From positions 744,001 through 808,000 of the forward strand of contig NC_010574.1 in assembly GCF_000165395.2 (NCBI RefSeq): DNA of 64,000 nt, given 5' to 3'. Of the stretch, positions 33,320 through 44,237 are shown piece after piece; position 1 is the stretch's first letter; the number at the start of each line of letters is the position of its first letter. Under the pieces are notes generated by a model. It saw only the letters and a program-made list of their open reading frames with translations. It was not told the origin of the DNA and did not search any database. The stretch comes from Babesia bovis T2Bo (taxonomy: Eukaryota; Apicomplexa; Aconoidasida; Piroplasmida; Babesiidae). Made by a program: the position numbers and the translations under genes.

Positions 33320-34912
33320 ATGGAGGCAAGTCAAGACCCTTGGCTGAGGAAGCCTTATAAAGAGCGTATTACCGAAAGTATATACCCACTGTTGTTGTGT
33401 GGTTGTAGGTTTATACTTTCGTTGACACAGTTTTCTGTGGCGGTTGACACTTTTGTTATGCTCAAGGAGCTTAACCGTATGAATAACGATTCGTTCGACG
33501 TGTCATTAAGGAATATCGCAGACACTGTCGAGCCAAAGGATTATGATTGGGTGCCAACATTAACCACACCAAAAGATCGTGGTGAAGCGATTACTACCAA
33601 CTACGGTACCAATAAACTCTTTAACCTCTATATCATAAGGCTGTCACACTATTTCAGAAGGCAACTGGGAGAGATCGTCATCTGTCCCGCAACAATATCA
33701 CTGATATTCATGACAGTGTTGACCGTATTTGACTTATATGAAATCCTGCAGTCAACTTACGCACGAGCTAAGCTGCAGCGCATTCGTACCTGGTTGCAGA
33801 CGTCACTATATGTCTTCACATTCACGCTCATCACTCTGCAATTGGTGACACTGCTCTACGAGAGCAGTGAAATAGCACATATGGAAGTGGTGTACTCTTT
33901 TCTATTTGCATACGAATCAAGAATTGATACTCTTAATCCAATGCTCATGAAATCTGGAGTCAGGTCGCTCAAGTACCGATTGGTGGCATGCATCATTTTT
34001 AACATAGCCTCCCTGGTGCCCGATACCTACCTTATCCTCGTTAGGACAATACAGCCACTGAGGCTGTACACTATAGTGAATTCCATGAAAGTGGCCACCG
34101 GTCTAATTACACTGGGTACCCTTGTCATGATAGGGATCATGAAGTACTACATTCTCTCTGCACTCGACCCCAAGCTACTTGGTGACAAGACCTCAATACA
34201 GCTGATCCAACATAACCCACTTATGGATATCAACTACTATTATCCTAGAACAACAAACAAGGTTGACATGATCACTACCTCCAGCTCATTTATTTCACAG
34301 GAGCTCACTCACCTGCCAGTATTCAGCAATAGTGATCAAATTAACTTTAGGCTACTCAGGACAATCAAGGAATTGAGGTTGAATGAGGAGAATTATGGTT
34401 CAAAGGATGCTATTACTGTGACACAGAAAATAGTAAACCAATTTGAAAACAAACCAAGTCCTACCAATACCAATGTTGCACTAGAAACTAACATGGCCAA
34501 CTATGCATTTGTCCAGAGTTCGTACGCACAGATGAAAACAGCATTAAACGTCCTACTACTGCTATGCGTGTACTTCACAATATCAGCACTGGGATTCGGA
34601 CTGTACGCATTCCTCATGGTAATTAGGAGACACAAGATTTATATATATGTCAACCTGATTGTTGATGTGGTTGGCATCGTGTGGCAAGTATGTAACATTA
34701 TACTGGCGGTTTACCCAATGGAAACCACGGAGTTTTTCTGCGATGCTGGAACGTACCTCCCGGGTACTGCAACACTCAACTTCGAGACGAACGCCGTATT
34801 CACATGGTTCTGCAGAGCTAAACCAATAGCGTCCCTGCTATTTGGTATGGCTATAGTTCAACTAGCCATATTCGTCTCGGACATTATCGTACTGTACCTC
34901 CTATGGAAGTGA
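33320..34912 (+). CDS. eight-span integral membrane protein of unknown function
   Basis: A single-exon gene of 530 residues, which I do not recognise. About eight hydrophobic helices can be seen, near residues 22-44, 115-138, 152-175, 214-240, 250-278, 400-428, 435-460 and 500-528. A polar loop of some 120 residues (about 280-395) lies between helices 5 and 6, and a short N-terminal tail precedes helix 1. There is no cleavable signal peptide, transporter signature or obvious catalytic motif. The topology suggests a channel, transporter or lipid-related membrane protein. Its stop lies only 9 bp from the stop of the convergent thioredoxin-like gene. Confidence 0.7.
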   Translation: MEASQDPWLRKPYKERITESIYPLLLCGCRFILSLTQFSVAVDTFVMLKELNRMNNDSFDVSLRNIADTVEPKDYDWVPTLTTPKDRGEAITTNYGTNKLFNLYIIRLSHYFRRQLGEIVICPATISLIFMTVLTVFDLYEILQSTYARAKLQRIRTWLQTSLYVFTFTLITLQLVTLLYESSEIAHMEVVYSFLFAYESRIDTLNPMLMKSGVRSLKYRLVACIIFNIASLVPDTYLILVRTIQPLRLYTIVNSMKVATGLITLGTLVMIGIMKYYILSALDPKLLGDKTSIQLIQHNPLMDINYYYPRTTNKVDMITTSSSFISQELTHLPVFSNSDQINFRLLRTIKELRLNEENYGSKDAITVTQKIVNQFENKPSPTNTNVALETNMANYAFVQSSYAQMKTALNVLLLLCVYFTISALGFGLYAFLMVIRRHKIYIYVNLIVDVVGIVWQVCNIILAVYPMETTEFFCDAGTYLPGTATLNFETNAVFTWFCRAKPIASLLFGMAIVQLAIFVSDIIVLYLLWK

Positions 34913-34921
34913 CATCGGCAC

Positions 34922-35660
34922 TCAATGTCTAAAGTAACCCAGCAAACGCTGGAGCATGTTATCTAGACTCATTTTGTCGAACAACCTCCTAATGCGTCCT
35001 ATGCTATATAGAATTGATGCCCAGTCGTATAGTTCCTGGTATATAAACAGGTCACCCTTGTAACTGTAACTGATGGTATACACTACTGTACACTTACCAC
35101 GTGGAGTGCAGTGATTTAATATCATCTATAGATTTACTAAGCGACCAACGCAGAGCGCGTGATACGGTACCTTGTGTCGACAGATGCTCACGTTGAATGA
35201 TAAATTGTGAGACGTAGGCCACGGAAGGAACAACTCCCACATTGTAACGGTGGCATAAATTATCACCCATTAAGCTTCCGCTACAGTCAACGCGGCCAAA
35301 CTTAACAGATTTACCATCTTGAGTAAATTGGTGCGATAATGTAATAAATAAGTTCATAAACTGCCTGAGTATGTCAGACATAATGTACACAATGCTGCTT
35401 ACCTAGAGATTGGATTATACGGCGAATAGAATAGTAGAATGTAGTCAGTAGTAGGTGGTTTCCGTAAGAGTGCATCAGCGCAGTCCCAAGATAGGTCAGT
35501 ATATGAAGGTGGCATACGCAAGGGTGACTTGCCAGGCTTGTTTCGCTCCGGATCTACACCAATGCCCAAACCATACCTGATCTGGGTAAACAGCAGTCCG
35601 AGGTCTGTATAGATGATAAACACAGCATCAAAACTCACAACAAAGCTTGGAAATTAACAT
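34922..35660 (-). CDS. secreted or organellar thioredoxin-fold protein lacking CxxC
   Basis: Exons in order of translation: 35660-35639, 35604-35403, 35364-35098 and 35063-34922, giving 210 residues with introns of 34, 38 and 34 nt. The N-terminus (MLISKLCYLGLLFTQIRYG) looks like a signal peptide or signal anchor. A thioredoxin-like domain follows: DYILLFYSPYNPISRQF, then KVKFGRVDC-like VKFGRVDCSGSLMGDNLC, then RYNVGVVPSVAYV with the cis-Pro position. The segment that should carry WCGPC reads SPYNPIS, so the redox cysteines are missing. This is the pattern of non-catalytic PDI- or Trx-like domains used as chaperones or scaffolds. The signal sequence could lead to the ER, an apical organelle or the apicoplast. 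Splicing the first intron is what reveals the signal peptide. Confidence 0.7.
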
Positions 35661-35934
35661 TTCTTGATATAATGTTACATTATTGTTAGCATTTAGTATA
35701 GTACTCCAAAATGACTATGATCGTGTCTACACATTCTCGTAGGGGGATTCCAAACTAGAATAGATGGAACAATACATCATGGGTATTTCCCGCTTATATA
35801 CACAACTAAGGGGTATGAATAACTGTGATACGGCTGTATTGTGGTTACACATTGGTGTTATATCATGGAATCCTAATGGTAAACATCCACCCTAATAGGG
35901 ATCCTACTATTATGGACAGAAGTAATATAGATAA

Positions 35935-37317
35935 ATGGAGTTCAAAAGTACTGTTATCACCGCTTGTGTAGCTACTGCGCTGCAGCAAGCACAGGCATAC
36001 GTGAATAGATCTATATCGAATATCGGTTGTCGCCATCGTGGCCATATGACTAATTCAAGATGTAGTGTACCAATACAGCGTCGCGCAATGGCTACGGAAG
36101 ATAGAACTCATCAAGGATCGACCGCTGAATCCATGGATGAAAGAAAACGGAAGCTGGTATTCCTGAGGACATCAACAGGAAAGGGTACACAGGAGTGCTA
36201 TGAAGCATTGAATGCAGCCCAGGGTGATTTGAAAAAGGCATTGGATATCATACGTAAAAGAATGGATAATTGCACTAGTAGCAGTTCAACTGCGGAAGTT
36301 ATTGATCTGCTACACGGGAGAGTTGCTACCGTGTCATCTAATAATGTTGCCGTCATCCTGGAGATGAGATGTGAAACTGACTTTGTGTCTAGGAACCAGA
36401 TTTTCATATCATTGACGAAGACATTCGCCAATGCAGCGCATCATGTGTTGAGCAATCATCCTGAAATAAGTAACACTGAATTATCCAAAAGCTTGTTAGG
36501 TCTTAAATGCATAAAATGTGGTCGCACACCAGGCGAGGCCGCTAATATAGCAAAGTCAGCACTAAATGAGAAAATGATAGTTACACGAATAGGGGTTGTA
36601 AGGGCCTCACAGGGAGATTTCGTGACGTCATACCTACACGGATCGTTACACGGTCAATATCCACTGAGCATGGTAGGATCAGCAGCGGCATTAATGAAGT
36701 ACAATCTTGAGTATCCGGATACAATTGTTATACCACAGCCCGAGGAATGTTTACAATCAATAGGTAATACCATTGGAGACAACCACTCGGGAAATTGCTG
36801 CTGCATGGATACTACAGAATGCAATTATACTTCGCAACCTATATATGTTGAGCCTAGTAATCACACTGGGGACGCCGAATCAATAAAGCATAAACTATCA
36901 CAATTCATAAAGCATATGGTTCAACATATTGTCGGGGCTAAACCACAAGCTATCAGCTTAGAGAGTTTTGACCCCGAAAAGGTACAGGCAGCAAGGCAGC
37001 AATTGGAAGCTGAGGCAGCAGCATCGGGCAAACCTAAAGAAACCATGGAAAGGATAGTCAATGGCAGAATACGCAAAATGTTCGGAGAACATGTACTAAT
37101 GGAACAGGTAGGTATATAATATATCAATAAGTATACGCAGAAATGGGCATTTGATGGAGGTAAACCATCTGTATCGGCTGCAATAGATGATTTTACTAAA
37201 AGATATAAAATATACATCAAAATAAAAGAGATGATACAGCTATCAATTGCCGACGATATGCTAGCATACAAAGCGCCAGATGGTACTGAATACCACCAAC
37301 CTAATATAGCATTTTAA
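35935..37317 (+). CDS. tsf: organellar elongation factor Ts
   Basis: Exons 35935-37107 and 37141-37317 (33-nt intron) give 449 residues. After about 75 residues of N-terminal extension comes the EF-Ts UBA-like domain (RTSTGKGTQECYEALNAAQGD, then KALDIIRKR). Then follows the classic nucleotide-exchange core beginning VAVILEMRCETDFVSRN. The C-terminal part has a Cys-rich, Asn-rich insertion around residues 280-310, and finally the second exon restores KRYKIYIKIKEMIQLSI. EF-Ts regenerates EF-Tu-GTP in bacterial-type translation, so it must act in the mitochondrion or apicoplast. The extension is not a clear signal peptide, so compartment is open. The TAA stop abuts the SLY1 stop with no spacer. 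Confidence 0.88.
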
Positions 37318-39189
37318 TTATATGGTAAAAGTAAATGTACCCAACTGATGGACAAAGTCATCAGCACGGTCAAAAGCTGTTGAGCCATACAAGAGGCTGT
37401 ACTTTGAACGCTGGGAGTAATCCTGTATAGCAAGGCTTTCGTTATAAGAACCACCCCCAACAACAAATACTATACACCTACGAGCTGTAGACCTTTTGGT
37501 ACCAGTGGGTAATGCAGTATCCGAAGTCTTAGGGTCAAAGTAGCTGAATTCCCCAGCCACCTTGTCGGAGTTGCCCAAAAGGTTCTCCAAGATACCTACA
37601 ATACAAGGCTGCTTCTTACGTGGCAATAGCCTCCGGACACCCTTGAATAAATTGACACCAGTGTCTATCAGCTTGCTGCTGTACTCAGCCAGGCGCTTGT
37701 GGCTTTGTGCGTACTCTTTCTTAGGTGCCTCAGTACCGCGCTCATTTATCTGCTTTACACTAGAGAGGTCAGCTGCCTTAGCCTTGCCAATCTGCTGTAA
37801 AATGCCCTCACTAAAAGCTTTCATCTTCATTACATTACGAAGACCCTTTAAGCTCTCCTGCTGGATGCTGCCCCGTAGCTTAACACGGTTTTCCAGCTCA
37901 TCCAAACGGCTGTCTGGTATAGTCGGTCGATGTAAAGCTATAAGTAACAGAGATCTGTAGAGGTCCATAGCCGAGCATTTGTCATTGGATAGCAGGTCCT
38001 CAAACTGCTGGAAACAGTTTTTCTCACTTAAAATGTCAACATCATAATCAAACTCATAGAATCGATCTAGTTCCCGAGACTTCACACTGTCGACCAACGA
38101 TGTTGCCAGGTTTGTATGCATGTCCAATAAACGCTTATGCTCACTCAAATGAGGTATTGCATTCATAGCAGTGACTAAACTGCCAGCAGTGTCGACGTCA
38201 TCCCGGTTTATACTAGAAACCTGAGAGTTGTAAGACTCCAAACTTGTTGCGATGTGCTGCGCCACGTCAGATAGTGGCAGCGATATTATAGACTGATATA
38301 ACTTATCGCCGTATTCAAGGTCGTATGTAACTCTTTTGCCCTTGTCGCCAACAGAGTCGAGCACCACCTTGTCGAAGCTAATCCCGAAAACATCATGAAC
38401 CAACGGTTGATAGTTCCAACTGTGCTGTAGCATCGGACTAAGATCAAATGTACGGTCAAGAATCAGTAGGAGAGGTCTGTTAAATGAACTTGATAGTGAT
38501 ACACCCAGCTGATGGCGAGCATTAAGGATCTCAAACAATTTGGCGTTCAACTTCTCAGCCACAGTTAATGCCGGTGATGGAGTACGCGGAACTACAATCA
38601 CAGGAAGAACACCCATTGTAACAATAACGGATAATAGGCGGTCTACCACTCTATTAACTAAAGCGTCACCTTCCTCCGCATTCACAGCTCCGCCACAATA
38701 AAATGAAGAAAAACATCCAGGCAGGTTCAATGAAAACGAGGATGTTGCAACCATAGTAAAGTGAAGGTAACGATCCGTTATGGACGAAATGGACATGTGA
38801 GCATTGGCTTCCACCAATCTCCGAGCAAGCTCGCCAAGGTAATCGTCACTACTGTAAGTAGTGAAATTAATGTGCATCTGCTTGTATTTGCGACTCACAG
38901 CGTCAGATACTATGGCATCCAGGTTAGACACTGTTGGACTCAACAAGTACACTGCATCAACACCTGGGATTGATTCACGACGATCACTGATAAGTAGATT
39001 TAAAGTAACACCGAGGCTACGTAAAGTGCCAACCTTTAATATTGGCGAAAGTAACGCACGAGTCTCCTCATCGTATATCAGTATCTTCCACGTCTTCAAA
39101 GAACGACCGTCAGAATCATCGTCAACAGAAAGCTGTAGCATGTCACTAACAGCCTTCAACACAAGGTCGTGAAGTTCATCATACATCAT
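37318..39189 (-). CDS. SLY1: Sec1/Munc18-family protein SLY1 (SCFD1)
   Basis: A single-exon gene of 623 residues, close to the usual SLY1 length. Family landmarks occur in order: WKILIYDEETRALLSPIL, LRSLGVTLNLLISDRRESIPGVDAVYLLSPT, NRPLLLILDRTFDLSPMLQHSW, HDVFGISFDKV, and near the end CIVFVVGGGSYNESLAI followed by LLYGST. These match SLY1 better than VPS45, VPS33 or Sec1. SLY1 binds syntaxin-5-type SNAREs and drives ER-Golgi fusion. The start is the Met-Met pair at 39189. It lies only 2 nt downstream of the stop of the FKBP-like gene on the same strand, so promoter and leader must overlap that gene. The stop abuts the EF-Ts stop. Confidence 0.9.
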   Translation of the reverse strand: MMYDELHDLVLKAVSDMLQLSVDDDSDGRSLKTWKILIYDEETRALLSPILKVGTLRSLGVTLNLLISDRRESIPGVDAVYLLSPTVSNLDAIVSDAVSRKYKQMHINFTTYSSDDYLGELARRLVEANAHMSISSITDRYLHFTMVATSSFSLNLPGCFSSFYCGGAVNAEEGDALVNRVVDRLLSVIVTMGVLPVIVVPRTPSPALTVAEKLNAKLFEILNARHQLGVSLSSSFNRPLLLILDRTFDLSPMLQHSWNYQPLVHDVFGISFDKVVLDSVGDKGKRVTYDLEYGDKLYQSIISLPLSDVAQHIATSLESYNSQVSSINRDDVDTAGSLVTAMNAIPHLSEHKRLLDMHTNLATSLVDSVKSRELDRFYEFDYDVDILSEKNCFQQFEDLLSNDKCSAMDLYRSLLLIALHRPTIPDSRLDELENRVKLRGSIQQESLKGLRNVMKMKAFSEGILQQIGKAKAADLSSVKQINERGTEAPKKEYAQSHKRLAEYSSKLIDTGVNLFKGVRRLLPRKKQPCIVGILENLLGNSDKVAGEFSYFDPKTSDTALPTGTKRSTARRCIVFVVGGGSYNESLAIQDYSQRSKYSLLYGSTAFDRADDFVHQLGTFTFTI

Positions 39190-39191
39190 GG

Positions 39192-39678
39192 TTAACGGTC
39201 TCTAATGTCAATCACGTGAACCTCGTAAAATAAATGACCATAATTACCAAATGATATTCCTAAGCGCCTGGGAATATAAACAACAAATATAAGACATACC
39301 TTATCTCATCAATGCACATGTTGTAAACCACCTGGTTTAACGGAGTGACACTGTGCTTACCAGCCTATACCAAATGAAGTATGTTGAAATCCATGGCAGA
39401 TATGCCCAAGGACATATGTGACCTACCTCAAAGGTCTGCCTAGCGACGCCAGATATATCGCGCTTTACAGAAGGAGAGAATGACCTAACCAATGCAGTGA
39501 CAATGTCCCCGGGAACTACACAACGACTGTTAGGAATACCGGGTTTCAATACGCGTACAGAATGTTCGCTACTCAGCTCAGAAGTATCTAGTGGATACTC
39601 GGGTTCATAACATAAAAGAAATGGGACACACTGGAATAACAATAGATGTAACAACCAAGACAGATTTAACATGTACAT
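39192..39678 (-). CDS. small secreted FKBP-like protein, degenerate
   Basis: Exons in order of translation: 39678-39427, 39364-39300 and 39267-39192, about 130 residues (start at 39678 or 39672; an upstream Met at 39723 is possible). A strong signal peptide (LNLSWLLHLLLFQCVPFLL) is followed by a domain with the FKBP layout. This includes a GDIVTALVRSF strand in place of GD-x-V-x-VHY, VTPLNQVVYNMCIDEIRRL in place of VI-x-GWDE-GL-x-M-x-GE-R, and a terminal LFYEVHVIDI strand, as in FKBPs ending L-x-FEVEL-x-I. Most active-site aromatics (Trp of GWD, Tyr and Phe of the pocket) are absent, so isomerase activity is doubtful. A role as a secretory-pathway chaperone-like protein is inference. The stop is 2 nt before the SLY1 ATG. 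Confidence 0.5.
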
Positions 39679-39881
39679 AATGTATCTAGCACTGGTAATT
39701 ATAATACAGATACAGAAACACAAATTAGTTCTATAAAGTGCGATAGTAACTAAATGTGCTCTCTATCTGAGGAATCCAGTTGCATATGTGTATACATGGG
39801 GATTTGTAAAAAGCTTTCGCGCATCTGAAATGCGCTAAACATACGAAATGGATCTACTAGAAATACATAAAAGACCGGTAG

Positions 39882-41782
39882 TCAGTCCAAGTTGGATATA
39901 ATACGACTAACGTCACTGTGAAGTGACTTTACCTCAGCCATCAAGTCGTCCCTGCTATATATTAAACTTGGATTAGCCAACTTACAACCCAAGTAGATAT
40001 AACCGCTCATGTAACTTGAATAATCTCGAAGCAATGTCTTCAAGAGACGCGCGTTGATTGAAGCTTGATGATGAAGAGTCGCTTGAAAATGAAGGTGATT
40101 TGTATCCAAAAAAACCACCTTCGGAACCCTCAAGTGATGCGTACGGAGTATTACCGTGAATTAGGTCCCGGCATTCCATCATATCGGCTTTGGAAGTCAC
40201 CTGGATAGTGTCTATAAAGTTATGTAGTGGAGTAGCCGGTGCGCTAGGTACGTAAACTGATGGATCACCAGGATCAGATAGACGTTTACGATACAATACA
40301 CGAATCTTGTGAGCTTTAGCAATTAAGTGGCTTATATCCTCCATTGGCGGGAATTTGAATAAACGTTGAAGGCAGTAGTTAATATCGTTCTCCAGCACTG
40401 TTAGTTACATAACTGTATATAAAAAGACTTACAATTTAAACGGACGTATGATATCATTGCAATGGAGAAAAAATCCATCAGCTCAAATTGAAACTCCGGT
40501 AAACCACGGCTTTCAACCCTTGTTAAGAAGTGATCCGCAAATACAGCATCCCATAGGTTCAACGTGTCATTGATATTAAACTCACGACTGAATATGAGCC
40601 TTATCCAACGCATCAAAAATATGTGAGGCTCAAGTTCAATCTTTTGAAAATGCGTGAATAGAGGCATGTCATAAAGCTGTGAATAATGAATGCAATGATT
40701 AGTGTACTTATATAGGCATATCTCACTAAACAATTCTATATGGAATCCACAGATAAATTGTTTAAAACCATACATATAGTGTCACAATACAATTTAGCCA
40801 TGAAATAGATATACTGTTGCGTGTAACACAGCATGACACAAACATTATCAAAACCAACCCGAAGAATGCTACCGAAGATAAATTTAGTACGTGCGATAAA
40901 TGAATTGTGAGCTTCAGCCTTTGTACGGTTGTGTATAGAAGCGACGTAGTACATATTGCGGGATATACCAACAGAATTACCAATCTGCGGAGATTTGACT
41001 GCAACGTTGTCAAACATAAGTTGGGTCTCTAGAGACATCAGTGCATCAAATAACATATATGCATCAGCCTCTAAGTCGCCCATGTCACCCGAAAGAATTA
41101 CATCAAATGAGGCGTCCTTGCCACTATCCAAGTTATGTACCTGGTCACGGTAGCATACAAGATATATCACAGCAAGCAACTCATTCATACCCTGCCGGTA
41201 CGATATATAGTCATGCTCACGACTCCAGACATATAAAATGTTCTGCAAGCTCTTACGAACGCTCTCCTGTTTGAATAAACTGCGTTCCTGATATGTACGC
41301 TCAACATCCTGCCATATCTCATCTAGTAATTCCTTGATACGCTGGGTTATCTCCCAAGGATTGCGTTCTACAGGCGCTAGAGGATGGAATAATTGAGGAT
41401 TCAGCGTTTGCATCTTACGAAGACCATCGTAGCGGTGCTTGTTAGTTAGTTCGAGGTAACGCTCCCTATTAGTTCTTATTACAGTACACAAATTGTCCAG
41501 ATCTGGGTTGTCATAGAGACCAAGAAAATAACCCCAAATTATACGACGAATGTTAACCACACCAAGATGAGACGATTCGATGTTGGTTGCGATTTTATGC
41601 ATCACTGACATCAAACCCTCCAGGTCAATCTTCTCGCCATCACCATCGGAAACAGTGGAAGCAGAATCTTCGTATAACGTGGGCTTGCGGAATAACTGTT
41701 CGAACTCCTCCAAACGAACTCCGCAGTACCCTTCCTCATCGTACGTTACCTCAAACAAAGACTCTTTTGAATTGTCGACCAT
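39882..41782 (-). CDS. TBC-domain Rab GTPase-activating protein
   Basis: Exons in order of translation: 41782-40859, 40676-40433, 40397-39986 and 39954-39882, giving 550 residues. The TBC domain runs from about residue 75 to 380. The conserved Arg-Trp start is VNIRRIIWGYFLGLY, the catalytic arginine motif IxxDxxR reads IWQDVERT, and the glutamine finger YxQG reads YRQGMNELLAV, so both catalytic fingers are present. After the 182-nt intron the domain resumes with DMPLFTHFQKIELEPHIFLMRWIRLIFSREF, the standard TBC text. The C-terminal 170 residues hold a serine-rich stretch and a short coiled segment. Overall arrangement resembles TBC1D5. It should accelerate GTP hydrolysis by a Rab protein in endosomal or Golgi traffic. 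The specific Rab cannot be predicted. Confidence 0.88.
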
Positions 41783-42253
41783 GTTGATTAGTCACTAAAT
41801 ACAGATCATTGGCATAACACTTTCAAGCCTAATGTAGTTATGTGCAAACCGATATATATGATACATAGACAAGGAGTAAATATCATCAACAGAATGACAC
41901 CTCAAGAAATTACACAACGTAAATTATCACATAAACTAAATACAATGCGATTATATTGTATTATATAACACACCACAGATTATAGAGTATAATGGAATCT
42001 CATGGCTCCATTGATAGCACTTGCCACATATGTTACATAGCAAAACTATCCTTGTGGTTATATCCGTTTGAAACTACTAGTTAGACTATATAAAAAGCAG
42101 ATATATGATGTGTGTAATCTAAATCGATCTAATGGTATCATTAGTGTCATTTGAATCATAACGCTGCACCTGATTGAATAAATACCAAGAAGATGTTATA
42201 GCATCAACATATCGCAATTTCGCCTATACTGAATCATTGTTAATTAGATACAA
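41783..42253. other. divergent spacer between TBC and NOL10 genes
   Basis: About 470 bp, AT-rich, without coding features. Probably a bidirectional promoter region. Confidence 0.45.
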
Positions 42254-44223
42254 TGTTGAGATCATTCAACTCTAACGGCTATAAGGTATGGTTTTTGCAA
42301 AATATCTGTTTTGGTGATAGCACTGCTAATTGGACCACCTCTTTTTTAATGTTACATTAAAGTTGCTCTATGACAAACGTAGATTCATATAGAATACCTT
42401 TTGTATTCCTTAATCTGTTATATACCAACTACAGGTTTATGCCTTGTCTGCCGGTAAAACTGATCCTATGTTTCATGTGAAAAAGAAGGCAAAAACAAAG
42501 AAGTATGTTAACGTATATAGATTACAAAAAGTACAGATCGAACAGTGATGAAAACTCGAGAGTGGAATTGATCCATGATCTAGAGTTTCCACAGGCATGT
42601 AATACAGTCGACGTATCCCCGGATCATCAATATATCATCGCTACAGGTGTTTACCCACCACAAGTAAGTTGTTTTTATTTGTTTAACTAATTCTAGATCG
42701 GTATATACGACACTAATGAGATGACCTTGAAGCATAGAAGAGGTATTGATCACGAAGTATTGAAGACTGCGTTCCTGGAAGAAGATTATACTAAGCTGGC
42801 ATTTTTATGTAAGAATAGAGTAATTGAATTTCACGATCGAGGAGGGAAATACTATTCTGTACGAATACCTAAGGAAGGTCGCGACATGAAATACATCTCA
42901 GATAATGCATCAATATTTACAGTGTCATCCAATAATGAAGTGTACCGTCTGAATTTAGAAAAGGGGGCTTTCGAGGTACCTCTGAAATCAGTATGCAGCT
43001 ACCTTAACTGCATAGCAGAAAACCCAATTATCCCAGTGGTTTCAGCAGGAGGGTATGTTTCATTCTCTATACATATATCCATTCAGGCAAGGTTCTATTC
43101 TTGAAAGCTGGGATCTCAGATGTCAAAAATCAATATCGCAACTACTATGCAATACCCAGGATACCGATGATAGCGTTACATACTGTACATATGATTCTAG
43201 TGGAATGAAAATAGCAGTGGGCACAGCCAACGGATACTTGAAATTATATGATATACGTAATACAAAGCCTTTATGGGAAAGATTACATGTTAATGAAGAA
43301 GCAGTGAAGCATATTGAATGGGTAGATTCACTTAACCATGCAGCCACAGGTACGTCAATTGTTATTTGCTTAAAGTGGCACAGGAGTTGGCAAAGATACG
43401 TTAATAGCATGGTCGGATCATAAAAGCGTCAGGATACAAAACTCAGAAGATGGAGATTTTATTGCATCTATAGAAGGATTGGTCACAGATAACAAGAACC
43501 AGATCACCAACATCAACTCATTCAGATTCTTTCCGGATACTGGTATATGTTTTGTGGTTGGTGACCATACAAGAGTTGGGACTTATTTCCTTCCTACTAT
43601 AGGAGCTGCGCCACAGTATGTTTTTTTGATCTATGATAACATCCTTTAGATGGTGCTCATTCCTTGAAAACATCACCGAAGAAATGGAAATACCGTCAGG
43701 AGCGTATTCCGGAAATGCAGAGACACAGGCATATGAAGATTTTGTGTTTGTGACTAAAGATCAACTGGAAGAGCTTAACGCGCTACAGTTAATCGGTACC
43801 AACATGCTCAAGGATTATATGCATGGGTACTTCATAGACAGAAATGTATACCATGATCTAAAGGATGTTGCTAATAACTTTGATTATGAAGCATATAGAA
43901 AGAAGAAGATACAAGAGAAGATCGATGCAAAGAGGAATATGAGGCTACCATTACGTAAGAAGAAGGTGGAGCCCGTTGTTAACGAGGAATTGCAAGAAGA
44001 GTTACGTGAAACTGCAGAAGCAGAGAATAAGAAGGTTAGTAACGTAGAATAGTTCCACACAATATCGCAGGGAGCGTCGAAGAAACAGCGTGAAAAGGCA
44101 AGATTTGCAAAGGCAGCATTACAAGATGAAAGATTTGCAAGAATATTCACTGATGAAAACTTTGCCATTGAACGGGTTGATGCATCAGAAATCAACAAAT
44201 CAAGGAAGCACTTAGATAACTAA
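42254..44223 (+). CDS. NOL10: nucleolar protein NOL10/ENP2
   Basis: Eight exons: 42254-42286, 42435-42502, 42537-42663, 42697-43052, 43087-43349, 43384-43615, 43650-44034 and 44071-44223, giving 538 residues. All introns but the first (148 nt) are 33-36 nt. Splicing yields the NOL10 text throughout. It includes VYALSAGKTDP at the N-terminus, VELIHDLEFPQACNTV, QYIIATGVYPPQIGIYD, KEGRDMKYI and SWDLRCQKS. The diagnostic APQWCSFLENITEEME is created across the 43,615/43,650 junction, followed by MHGYFIDRNVYHDLK. The C-terminus is a basic coiled segment. ENP2/NOL10 is a WD40 protein of the 90S pre-ribosome, needed for 18S rRNA maturation. It lies 14 bp from the stop of the convergent 950-residue gene. 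Confidence 0.93.
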
Positions 44224-44237
44224 ATTTAATGTTGTCT

